From Bacteroides_E sp964583185 (GTDB lineage: Bacteria; Bacteroidota; Bacteroidia; Bacteroidales; Bacteroidaceae): a stretch of 33,374 nt of DNA. Below, one piece after another: positions 17,800 through 25,644 of the stretch (positions are counted from its first letter, which is position 1; every line of letters begins with the position of its first letter). The notes below the pieces were generated by a model that was given only the letters and a program-made list of their open reading frames with translations, was not told where the DNA came from and searched no databases. Position numbers and translations under genes: made by a program. The stretch is taken from positions 1-33,374 of the forward strand of contig CAZOVL010000025.1 of the NCBI GenBank assembly GCA_964583185.1. The letters are read 5' to 3'.

Positions 17800-20700
17800 T
17801 TAGTTTTGTCGACCATATTTACTAGGCTGAATACCAAACTGTTCTTTGAATAAGGAACTGAAGTATTTTGTGTTTATAAATCCTGTTTCAAGTGCTACAT
17901 CTGACACATTTCGACCTTCTTTTAATAGTTCGGCAGCTTTTTGAAGTCGTATAATACGAATAAATTCTTGTGGAGCTTTTCCTGTCAAAGATTTGAGGCG
18001 ACTATAAAATAAGGTGCGACTCATGGCCATTTCCTGACACAAAATATTGATATTAAAATCGGTGTTGCTTATATTTTCTACTACAAGTTGAGTGGCTTGT
18101 ATCACAAACTGATTATCATTTTCTGAGAGAACGTTTGTCGACGTTTCGTCCGACTTACTGTCATAGACCATTATAGTCTCTGCTGTCTCTTGTTTTTTGT
18201 TATTCGTAGCGTGACTTTTGCCCATTTCGACTTGTTTAATAACTTGTCGCATGAAAAAGTCTCTTTGCCTATTTTTGTTTTCAATCAGCCCTTGTACTTT
18301 CAGTTTTAATATCTCAGTACTGAACGGTTTGGAAATGTAATCGTCAGCCCCTTTCTTTAATCCTTCAACTGTAGCATCGTGATTGGCTTTTGCTGTAAGC
18401 AGAATAAAAGGAATACCTGATGTTTCTGGATTCTCTTTGACTATTTTGCAAAGTTCATCACCTTGTATCCCTGGCATCATTACATCGGACAGAATCAAAT
18501 CAGGATATTCGTTTGAAAGAAAGGTAAGTGCTTCTTGCCCATTTGAGACATCAACCACATGGTAATCGTTTTCGAACGTTTTACGTAAGTAATAGCGAAG
18601 AGCCTCATGATCTTCTACAATAAGCAACATATCTTTCGCATTCTGCTTGCTTATATTTCTGCTGTTGTTTCTCTCGGCATTTTCAATATCTGTCTCCTCT
18701 GTATTTATATCAGAATAAAATTCCTCATTCACAATAGTTTGTTTAGGAATTAGTATTGTGCCAGCATCTGTTCTTTTCAGCATAATTGTAAAGGTACTAC
18801 CTTTATTTTCTTCAGATGTGAAGGCTATTTTTCCATGTAAGATATTTATTATACGTTGTACTTGCAAGAGACCAAATCCAGTACCATCTTCCTGTGACTT
18901 CCTTGCATTTTCGGCTCTGTGTACTTCGTTAAATAGATGTTTCCTGTCTTTTAGAGGAATACCAATGCCACTGTCCTTGACCTCTATAATAGCTTTCCGC
19001 TTAGTGTAACTCAAACTTAAAGACACATTGCCCTGTGGCATCGTATATTTACAAGCATTGGAAATAAGATTATCTAGCAGCATCTCTACCATGTGCTTAT
19101 CAGCCTTAATATAAATATCTCTATCGGGTAAAGAAAGACTTAAGTGTAATTGTTTCTTATCGCAGAATGATTGAAAACTCGCAACTTCTTCTACAAGGAT
19201 TTCGTTGAGATTGACTGTAGTCAATATAAGTTGGTGCTTATGAGTATCAACTTTTTCAAATTCGAGTAATTGTGTGATCAGTGTATAGAGCTTTTGAGTA
19301 TTGTTGCGTGCTAGTTCCAGAAAGTAAAGAGATTTACTAGAGAGTTCTTTTTCCTGACTTAGATCTTCCAGTGGTGCCATTATTAGTGTCACTGGTGTTC
19401 TAATATCATGAGCAGTATTGATGAAAAATTTCACTTTATCTTCATTGTATATTTTTTGAAGTCTATTACTATTATATCTCAAAATGAAGTAGAAAATGGA
19501 ACTTGCGATGCAAATATAAAATATCCATGCCCCCAAAGAATTCCACCAAGGCTGTGACACACTTATTATAAGCGATCTTTCAGATATTACTTCCCCATTA
19601 CTTTGGCGTAGGCTGCGTACTTTCAGTAAGTAAGAGCCTGGTGATACGTTTGTGTATCGTACCGTGCCATTAGAGGATACACTACTCCATGATTTTTCGT
19701 ATCCGTCCATCATATACTGATAGGTAATGTCACGTTGAAAGCGATAGTTAACGGACTCAAATGTGATTGCAAAAGAGTTATAGTCATAATCAAGTTGGAC
19801 TGTGCCACTAGTCAGCATATCATAAATCATGGGGCGTAAAAGCTTTTCCTCATCAGCCTCTAAATATTCTATTATCAGACCAGTAAATCGTAATGGTGCC
19901 TGATAGTTGGTAGCACTAATAGCATCAGGTATAACACAAACAACACCATTGGTACTGCCATATACAAATTTACCATCTGCCAACTGGACAAATGAAGATT
20001 TGTTATATTCCTTATCTATATCGCCAATATAATTGAGGTTTGACACCCGAAAGTTTTCGATCAGTGCTAGGCCTTTCCCTGTACTTGCCCACAAACGTCC
20101 TCTAGAATCTTTTTGCAGACTATATATGTCATCAGATGGAAGCCCCTCATGCTTAGTAAACGTTTTTGTTTCTCGGGTACTCATATTGTATAGATTGAGA
20201 CCTCCTCCTTCAGTACCCAACCAAACGGTATCATCATCATTGAATAGCATGCAAACAATATAGGCACTCGCATCTTGATCAGAAAACTCCTGAAAAGTTG
20301 CATAGCGTTGTATATCTTCAGTACGTTTATTTACCAAATAAAAACCATTTACGGTCGCGACTGCTATTTTGTCATGATTCAACGGAACCAACGAATGAAT
20401 CCATTTTATATCGTATGATTGTATGTGCCTTCCCTCCTTATCCAGCATTTGTAAACATCCGTCTAGGCCTCCGATCCATAAGTCTCCATCTAGATCCTGC
20501 TTAATAGAAAATATATAGTTTGTAGTAAGTATTCCTTGCTGTTGAGTGAGGTGACGAATAATTTGCCCTTTACTGTTGAGCAGATATACACCGTCTCCAT
20601 AGGTTCCTGCCCATATTGAACCATCATTGCCTCGACATAAGGTAACTATCACATTACCTTTTAGACAATGATTCCATATATGCGAAAAGGCACTCTGGAT

Positions 20701-21819
20701 ACTGATACCATCATCAGTAGCAAACCATAAGTCTCCATTGATATTCTCTTTTATAGCGTTGACATTATTATTTGCCAGTGATTGTGGATTCCCCCTTTCA
20801 TGCATCAATAGTGTAATAGGATGTCTCGATAGGATAGCAACAGACACACCTCCTGAGTAGCTTCCTACCCATATGTTGCCTTGACGGTCTTTTGTGAGGG
20901 AATAGATACCATTACCTCGCAAGAAAATATCTGAACTATCTTCGGTGTCCATCAGTAGATGTGTTTTTTTTGAATCTCTATCTACTGTGTACACACCTCC
21001 CCCATCGACTCCTATCAATACAGTATGGGCATCATAATGTGTGATAGCTCGTATTGGGTTGAGAAAGCTATAACTCTGCTCTTTTAGTGGACGCAAACTG
21101 GCAGTGTTCAGATTCATCACCCATAAACCATTATTGAAAGTTCCTATCCATAGTTCTTTTTTAGTTACATCACAGAATAATGTCTGTACATCCTTTCCGT
21201 TTACTAACCAATGAATTTTGTTCAATTGATTATGTGGGAGTTGGAATACTCCCCTAGAAGTGCCAACAAAAAGTAATTCGGCTGTGGATACAATATCATT
21301 TACATAGTGTTCCTGCACTACAGGAGTGATGCGTCCATCTACTTCTTTTCTATATAGTCCATTGCTTAGCCCCAACCATAAAATGCCTTTATTATCCAGA
21401 CAGATTTTATTTAGTATAATCTCTCCGCTAATAAATTCATTCAGAGATAGATATTGCTCAAACGCGTCATTCTGAATAGAATAATGATATATCTTTCCTG
21501 TATTATCATATGCCCATACACCATATTGCTCGTCATATAACAAACGAAGTCTACGCCCAGCCATGTCTCCATAGTGAAAATTGCCTGGTAAAGTATAATT
21601 CTTTACAGTATGGCCGTTATAACGATCAATTCCAACTTTGGAGGCAATCCACATCACACCATACTTATCCTCCACGGTAGAAAATACCCGTAGACTGCTA
21701 AGACCTTCAGAGTAACCAATATGTCTAATATCAAACATGTTATTGGTTAATTTAGCATTGACAGTAATACCTACCATCCATAATACTATAACAATAGTAC
21801 ATTTCAACAATATTCTCAT
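17800..21819 (-). CDS. Hybrid two-component system regulator (HTCS) of the PUL
   Basis: A 1339-residue one-protein sensor-regulator. It has a signal peptide (about 1-22), then a periplasmic sensor of repeated propeller blades (Reg_prop, with LWLGLSNGLY, LWIGTFNNGLW, IWAGTYGDGVY and similar, about 30-630). A Y_Y_Y domain follows (about 680-755), then one membrane helix (about 762-782). Next are HisKA with His804 in TAHDIRTP, an ATPase domain (N box NLISNACKY, DSGIGIP, GTGFGL, about 905-1015), a receiver domain with Asp1112 in SDVMMPG (about 1063-1178), and a C-terminal AraC-type HTH (about 1235-1339). All phosphotransfer residues are present. Ligand binding in the periplasm would lead to DNA binding at the GH16 promoter, probably the repeats at 17694-17728. 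It is transcribed on its own from upstream and is not in the downstream operon. Confidence 0.95.
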   Translation of the reverse strand: MRILLKCTIVIVLWMVGITVNAKLTNNMFDIRHIGYSEGLSSLRVFSTVEDKYGVMWIASKVGIDRYNGHTVKNYTLPGNFHYGDMAGRRLRLLYDEQYGVWAYDNTGKIYHYSIQNDAFEQYLSLNEFISGEIILNKICLDNKGILWLGLSNGLYRKEVDGRITPVVQEHYVNDIVSTAELLFVGTSRGVFQLPHNQLNKIHWLVNGKDVQTLFCDVTKKELWIGTFNNGLWVMNLNTASLRPLKEQSYSFLNPIRAITHYDAHTVLIGVDGGGVYTVDRDSKKTHLLMDTEDSSDIFLRGNGIYSLTKDRQGNIWVGSYSGGVSVAILSRHPITLLMHERGNPQSLANNNVNAIKENINGDLWFATDDGISIQSAFSHIWNHCLKGNVIVTLCRGNDGSIWAGTYGDGVYLLNSKGQIIRHLTQQQGILTTNYIFSIKQDLDGDLWIGGLDGCLQMLDKEGRHIQSYDIKWIHSLVPLNHDKIAVATVNGFYLVNKRTEDIQRYATFQEFSDQDASAYIVCMLFNDDDTVWLGTEGGGLNLYNMSTRETKTFTKHEGLPSDDIYSLQKDSRGRLWASTGKGLALIENFRVSNLNYIGDIDKEYNKSSFVQLADGKFVYGSTNGVVCVIPDAISATNYQAPLRFTGLIIEYLEADEEKLLRPMIYDMLTSGTVQLDYDYNSFAITFESVNYRFQRDITYQYMMDGYEKSWSSVSSNGTVRYTNVSPGSYLLKVRSLRQSNGEVISERSLIISVSQPWWNSLGAWIFYICIASSIFYFILRYNSNRLQKIYNEDKVKFFINTAHDIRTPVTLIMAPLEDLSQEKELSSKSLYFLELARNNTQKLYTLITQLLEFEKVDTHKHQLILTTVNLNEILVEEVASFQSFCDKKQLHLSLSLPDRDIYIKADKHMVEMLLDNLISNACKYTMPQGNVSLSLSYTKRKAIIEVKDSGIGIPLKDRKHLFNEVHRAENARKSQEDGTGFGLLQVQRIINILHGKIAFTSEENKGSTFTIMLKRTDAGTILIPKQTIVNEEFYSDINTEETDIENAERNNSRNISKQNAKDMLLIVEDHEALRYYLRKTFENDYHVVDVSNGQEALTFLSNEYPDLILSDVMMPGIQGDELCKIVKENPETSGIPFILLTAKANHDATVEGLKKGADDYISKPFSTEILKLKVQGLIENKNRQRDFFMRQVIKQVEMGKSHATNNKKQETAETIMVYDSKSDETSTNVLSENDNQFVIQATQLVVENISNTDFNINILCQEMAMSRTLFYSRLKSLTGKAPQEFIRIIRLQKAAELLKEGRNVSDVALETGFINTKYFSSLFKEQFGIQPSKYGRQN

Positions 21820-21927
21820 AACTTAAGAGCAACAAGTTCATAAATAAAAAAGCAAAGAGATTTCTGCGTATTTCACTATATCTTATCAATGCGCACCATA
21901 ATAATACGTGTTTCCATAGCTTTATCA

Positions 21928-21935
21928 CAAAGGTA
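21928..21935 (-). promoter_or_regulatory. -7 element upstream of the HTCS gene
   Basis: The minus strand reads TACCTTTG, an exact TAnnTTTG match, about 110 bp upstream of the HTCS start. The -33 position has no clear TTTG. Confidence 0.5.
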
Positions 21936-22458
21936 ATTAAATCAGACTAAAATAATACTGTCCTAATGGATAGAATGTACACATCTGTTTTATGTACTCC
22001 TCTTTTTGATTGTACATAGATCTGATATTATTGTTTTTATATGAGGTATTTGAGTTAACTTATCATGATATTCACCCAATCTAAAGTTTAACTTCGCCTT
22101 AATCGAACTCACAACTCATACCTGAGGGATGAAGGGCATGAATAAAGACTTCTTTTGACGACAGTTTATCTGTATTTTTACCTCTTTGATATATTTGCAG
22201 ACTCCGGAATAGCCTGACCTTCCCCCTTTGGAGAGTAAACTCGTAAATGTCTATACCCACCACACACTGTTTTTAAGTATGATGCACAAAGAAAACAAGA
22301 ATAGCTTAAAATAGAGAATTTACAAAGTCAATACGATGCACAGACCAACCAAATAAATGCCATAGTTATTGAATATTTCATTTTGGTAAATCTGCTATAT
22401 CGACCTTTACTCAAAAAGGTTATCCTCATTTATTCTAAAAAAAATCTCTGTCAGCTAG
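21936..22458. other. Gene-free stretch between the PUL and the ATPase-PP2C pair
   Basis: No open frame of note lies here and no RNA gene was recognised. The plus strand carries a promoter-like pair at 22165-22197. The remaining 260 bp up to the ATPase ATG form a long A+T-rich leader with stops in all frames, including a TAG immediately before the ATG. This may be a true leader, or the scar of a lost upstream gene or lost 5' part of the ATPase. Confidence 0.5.
22165..22197 (+). promoter_or_regulatory. Promoter-like sequence upstream of the ATPase-PP2C pair
   Basis: TTTA at 22165-22168 and TATATTTG at 22190-22197 are 21 bp apart. The second is an exact TAnnTTTG match. It would give a leader of about 255 nt before the ATPase start. 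Confidence 0.4.
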
Positions 22459-23970
22459 ATGTTACCTACATTCATTTTAAGTGTATATTTACGTCCAATA
22501 TTATCTTTGGACTACAATGATAAATTAAAGCATTTTATAGGGAAGTATAAAACTAAATTGAAACCTAAAGAGATTGATTTTCAAGAGAATGATTTTAGAG
22601 TTGAGGGGGAGTCTGATGTGACGACAACTATGTCTAGGATTGAGACCAAAGAGCCAAACTTAAATAGAAAATCTGCTGATACCATTAATGCAGTAATACC
22701 TACAGAAGAGAAAGATGAAATAACTAGTTCAGAGGTAGAAAAGACTCAAACTGAATTTATACATCCTGAATATGATATTTTAATTGGAAAGTCATCCGAC
22801 TCGGATCAATATGGGATTTTAGGAACCTCAATTCATAATAAAAAGATTGCTATTGATTTGTCTGAAACTAATACCATTAGTCTATTTGGTGTTCAAGGTG
22901 GAGGTAAAAGTTATACAATTGGAACTTTGTCAGAAATGGTATTAAAGCCAGTAAGTCATATTAACAAATTGACCCATCCACTTGCAGGTGTAATTTTCCA
23001 TTATAGTGAAAGTATGGATTATGAACCTGAATTTACTTCTATGATGTATCCAAATGATGTAGAACGAGAAATAGTTTTATTAAATGAAAGATATGGAGCA
23101 ACCCCTAACAAGATTGAGGATGTGATACTTCTAGCTCCTGTAGACAAAGTAGATGAACGAAGAGTAGAGTTTCCTTCAATAGAAGTCAGACCGATAGGAT
23201 TTAACTCTAAAGAGTTAAATGTACAAGATTGGATGTTTCTTTTAGGTGCTATAGGTAACGATTCGTCATATATCAAGCAGCTAAAGGCTATAATGAAGGA
23301 ACAACGTAAGAATATTACACTTGAAGGTTTGAAACAGAGTGTTGAGGATTCCTTGTTGTTGTCAAATACGCAAAAAGCATTAGCTAGGCAGCGTTTGTCT
23401 TTTGCTCAAGAATATATAAATGACGAATTTTATTTGAAGGACACAATTAAACCAGAACGACTTGTAATAGTTGATCTTAGAGATGAATTCATAGAGAAAG
23501 ATGAAGCATTAGGATTATTTGTAATAATGCTAAATATATTTTCTGGTGTGAAAGAAATAGATAACAACCCATTCAATAAATTCATAGTGTTTGACAAGGC
23601 TCATAAATATATGGATAACAAAGACCTTACTAATAATATTGTAACAGCTATCAGAGAGATGAGACACAAAGGAGTGAGTATAATGATAGCAAGCCAAGAC
23701 CCGCCTAGTTTACCAAATGAAATTATTGAATTAAGTTCAATAGTATTAATACATAAGTTTAATTCACCTCAATGGTTAAAACATATTCAAAAATCAATAA
23801 CGCAATTGGGTTCGTTATCACCTAACGATATGAGTTTATTAAAACCAGGTGAGGGCTTTTTATGGGCTTCAAAGGCTACTGATAATTCTATAACAAATCA
23901 GCCTCAAAAGATAAGTACACGTCCCAGATTCTCTAAACATGGAGGAGCTACATTAAAGGCAAATAGATAA
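22459..23970 (+). CDS. HerA/DUF87-like ATP-binding protein with altered Walker B
   Basis: A 503-residue P-loop ATPase. The first ~105 residues are charged and of low complexity. The core begins at YGILG (about 118) with Walker A GVQGGGKS (144-151) and then FHYSESMDYEPEFTSM. The block RLVIVDLRDEFIEKDEALGL lies at 334-353, and the expected Walker B DEAHKY reads FDKAHKYM, with Lys380 for the catalytic Glu. It ends with MRHKGVSIMIASQDPP and HKFNSPQWLKHIQ, as in HerA/FtsK-superfamily DUF87 proteins that motor along DNA. From memory, closely similar C-terminal blocks occur in larger defence-associated ATP-binding proteins, including the methylation-associated defence system, so an N-terminal domain may be missing. 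The start is the first ATG after an in-frame TAG. The stop abuts the PP2C ATG with no gap, so the two are co-translated. Function unknown; DNA-linked defence is inferred. Confidence 0.75.
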   Translation: MLPTFILSVYLRPILSLDYNDKLKHFIGKYKTKLKPKEIDFQENDFRVEGESDVTTTMSRIETKEPNLNRKSADTINAVIPTEEKDEITSSEVEKTQTEFIHPEYDILIGKSSDSDQYGILGTSIHNKKIAIDLSETNTISLFGVQGGGKSYTIGTLSEMVLKPVSHINKLTHPLAGVIFHYSESMDYEPEFTSMMYPNDVEREIVLLNERYGATPNKIEDVILLAPVDKVDERRVEFPSIEVRPIGFNSKELNVQDWMFLLGAIGNDSSYIKQLKAIMKEQRKNITLEGLKQSVEDSLLLSNTQKALARQRLSFAQEYINDEFYLKDTIKPERLVIVDLRDEFIEKDEALGLFVIMLNIFSGVKEIDNNPFNKFIVFDKAHKYMDNKDLTNNIVTAIREMRHKGVSIMIASQDPPSLPNEIIELSSIVLIHKFNSPQWLKHIQKSITQLGSLSPNDMSLLKPGEGFLWASKATDNSITNQPQKISTRPRFSKHGGATLKANR

Positions 23971-24651
23971 ATGAATATTATAACATACTCAGATATAGGA
24001 AAAAGAAAATTAAATGAAGATGTAATACTTGTAAAGGAATTACACCCTAATACTATATTTGCAATTATTGCTGATGGAATGGGAGGATACGAATCTGGTG
24101 ATAAGGCTGCAAAGCTTATAGTAGAAAACATTGAAATATATTTGAGAAGCTTAAACACAAATGTGTATTTAAGAAATGATATTGAGAAAGCTATACATAA
24201 CTCAAATCAAATATTAAAACAATTCAATGAACATTACAATATCAAATCTGGAGCTACAATTGCTGGTGCAATTATAACTGAAAGACAGACTATAGTATTT
24301 TGGGTTGGTGATGTTCAAATTGATTTGCTAAAAAACAATGAAAGTGTTTTTAAGTCAGAACCTCATACATTAATCCAAGATATGAAAAAACATTTAAAAT
24401 TAGTTTCCAGCGAAATGATTAAAAAGTATAAGCATATTGTAACTAAAAGTATTTCAGGGAAAATGGAGACTATTGATTTCGGCTATTATGAACTTAAAAG
24501 TCATAAATTTGATCAATTAATTATTTCAAGTGATGGAGTACATAATTGTATTGATCCATCACAGTTAGTATTTCAATATGTAGATGAATTAAATATTTTT
24601 TTGAAGGAATATGCTAGCGATAATAATTCTTATATTTTAATTCAAAAGTAA
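23971..24651 (+). CDS. PP2C-family serine/threonine phosphatase
   Basis: A 226-residue metal-dependent protein phosphatase, cytoplasmic, with no signal or membrane segment. PPM/PP2C motifs occur in order: DIGKRKLNED (Asp17), ADGMGGYESGD (Asp35), the GATIAGAII strand, WVGDVQID, SSDGVHNCID and a terminal DNNSYILI. The metal-binding aspartates look intact, so it should be active. It lacks the Arg usual in the VGDSR motif. Translation starts at the base after the ATPase stop, so the two gene products are probably made in step and act together. No partner kinase is encoded in the window. Bacterial PP2C proteins in accessory regions commonly work with a Ser/Thr kinase in signalling, tellurite-type (TerY-P) or phage-defence modules. 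Which of these applies is not known. Confidence 0.83.
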   Translation: MNIITYSDIGKRKLNEDVILVKELHPNTIFAIIADGMGGYESGDKAAKLIVENIEIYLRSLNTNVYLRNDIEKAIHNSNQILKQFNEHYNIKSGATIAGAIITERQTIVFWVGDVQIDLLKNNESVFKSEPHTLIQDMKKHLKLVSSEMIKKYKHIVTKSISGKMETIDFGYYELKSHKFDQLIISSDGVHNCIDPSQLVFQYVDELNIFLKEYASDNNSYILIQK

Positions 24652-24690
24652 AAAATCTATTTTCCTTCTCAATTACAATACCCCCATTTA

Positions 24691-24798
24691 CACCAAAAGA
24701 ATAAACAAGCAAGACTTTTCCACAAAATACGCTAGTTGCAAACTAGGAAGATTTTGTGGAAAACCGATAGGCTTGGTCTTGTCTGTTTATTCTTGGTG
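24691..24798. repeat. Nested inverted repeat (long imperfect hairpin)
   Basis: There are three nested layers. The outer arms, 24691-24715 and 24776-24798, pair at about 21 of 23 positions with a 2-nt bulge. The middle arms TTTTCCACAAAAT (24716-24728) and ATTTTGTGGAAAA (24751-24763) are perfect. The inner arms CTAGTT and AACTAG lie around 24732-24746. Only the 24764-24775 segment is unpaired. It may be a bidirectional terminator for the convergent genes, a structured RNA, the end of a mobile element, or a recombination site. The right outer arm also contains the -33 part of the promoter at 24779-24808. Confidence 0.8.
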
Positions 24799-24808
24799 GA
24801 TACCTTTG
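24779..24808 (+). promoter_or_regulatory. Strong Bacteroides promoter match facing the octamer array
   Basis: TTG at 24779-24781 and TACCTTTG at 24801-24808 are exactly 19 bp apart, matching the Bacteroidetes consensus. The predicted start of transcription is at about 24815, just before the octamer array at 24821. No plus-strand gene follows, so a transcript would be non-coding and antisense to the gene at 25054-25623. Confidence 0.5.
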
Positions 24809-24820
24809 TAATGTAGTTTA

Positions 24821-25030
24821 GCATGAACGCATGAACGCATGAACGCATGAACGCATGAACGCATGAACGCATGAANNNNNNNNNNNNNNNNNNNNNNNNN
24901 NNNNNNNNNNNNNNNNNNNNNNNNNNNNNNNNNNNNNNNNNNNNNNNNNNNNNNNNNNNNNNNNNNNNNNNNNNNGCATGAACGCATGAACGCATGAACG
25001 CATGAACGCATGAACGCATGAACGCATGAA
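24821..25030. repeat. GCATGAAC octamer tandem array, interrupted by a 100-N gap
   Basis: Six full copies and seven bases of a seventh lie at 24821-24875. After 100 N (24876-24975), six full copies and seven bases follow at 24976-25030. The visible copies are identical. The N run is a fixed-size placeholder, so the true copy number is unknown and the two sides may even overlap. Because 8 is not a multiple of 3, every minus-strand frame reads the same repeating peptide, so long open frames here are not evidence of a gene. Confidence 0.95.
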
Positions 25031-25053
25031 TGAGTGTATGTGCAATCATTGCT

Positions 25054-25623
25054 TCAATCTATTACCTCAGACTGTAGTTTTCTCGCTTCTTCTTCCTTTA
25101 GCTTAGCTTGCTCCAATCGTTCAGCTCTAGCCTTAACTTCCTCTTCATATTGGATTGTAACTTTTCGTATTTCTCTGATTTTTTCAGGATTTCTATTGTA
25201 TCCAAATATATCCTCTAGTTTATAGATACTAGTTGAATCTGATTTGTTGAATGCTTTGATATACCTATATTTTAAGTCATTGTCAGATAATTGACTGATA
25301 GTTTCTCGTTGTTGATAATGAAAGAAGAAAGACACGATGATTAATATACCCATTCCTAGCATGCTGAAGAATACCCATGAGGAAGCGATGTCAATTGTCA
25401 ATCTATGACTAACCTTTTTAGGGGCTAGTTGAATTTGCTCGATACTTTCTAGTTTTGTCAATATGAGTACCTCTGATTGATAGAATTGGTCTGTAATCTT
25501 TTGGATATCAGTCGTGCTGATACTCGATTCTTGATTGGTTTTATCAGTCAAGTTTGTTTCTAATCTTTTGAGCATCTGTTTTAACTCTTCAAACATGATG
25601 CTTACTGTTTCTATTTCACTCAT
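25054..25623 (-). CDS. Membrane-anchored coiled-coil protein of the mobilization block
   Basis: A 189-residue protein of unknown function. The N-terminal part (about 1-60) is charged and probably helical (MFEELKQMLKRLETN). One membrane segment lies at about 84-106 (SSWVFFSMLGMGILIIVSFF). The C-terminal part (about 150-187) is a charged coiled coil (EEEVKARAERLEQAKLKEEE). It follows the relaxase gene by 21 bp on the same strand and is the last gene of the mobilization operon, ending close to the octamer array. Position and architecture suggest an accessory part of DNA processing or a link to the membrane coupling machinery. I do not recognise a named family. Confidence 0.7.
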   Translation of the reverse strand: MSEIETVSIMFEELKQMLKRLETNLTDKTNQESSISTTDIQKITDQFYQSEVLILTKLESIEQIQLAPKKVSHRLTIDIASSWVFFSMLGMGILIIVSFFFHYQQRETISQLSDNDLKYRYIKAFNKSDSTSIYKLEDIFGYNRNPEKIREIRKVTIQYEEEVKARAERLEQAKLKEEEARKLQSEVID

Positions 25624-25644
25624 AATCTTACTTTTATTAAATGT

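Larger units (their letters stand above)
24652..25053. other. Repeat-rich gene-free stretch between convergent genes
   Basis: This 402-bp interval separates the plus-strand PP2C gene from the minus-strand mobilization block. It holds the nested inverted repeat, a plus-strand promoter match and the octamer array with an assembly gap, each listed separately. Open frames across the array are products of the repeat and of N bases, not genes. Confidence 0.7.

Noticed and set aside
22459..22629. First 57 residues of the ATPase as a signal or membrane anchor
   Set aside because: The opening LPTFILSVYLRPILSL is mildly hydrophobic but short, and is followed by a charged, low-complexity region. A later start at codon 58 is possible, so no targeting signal is claimed.
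24821..25030. CRISPR array
   Set aside because: The repeat unit is 8 bp with no spacers, and no cas genes are in the window.
24732..25049. Long minus-strand open frames encoding a repeating MRSCVHAF peptide
   Set aside because: They arise from the octamer array, which is open in all three minus-strand frames, and run through N bases. No independent coding evidence.
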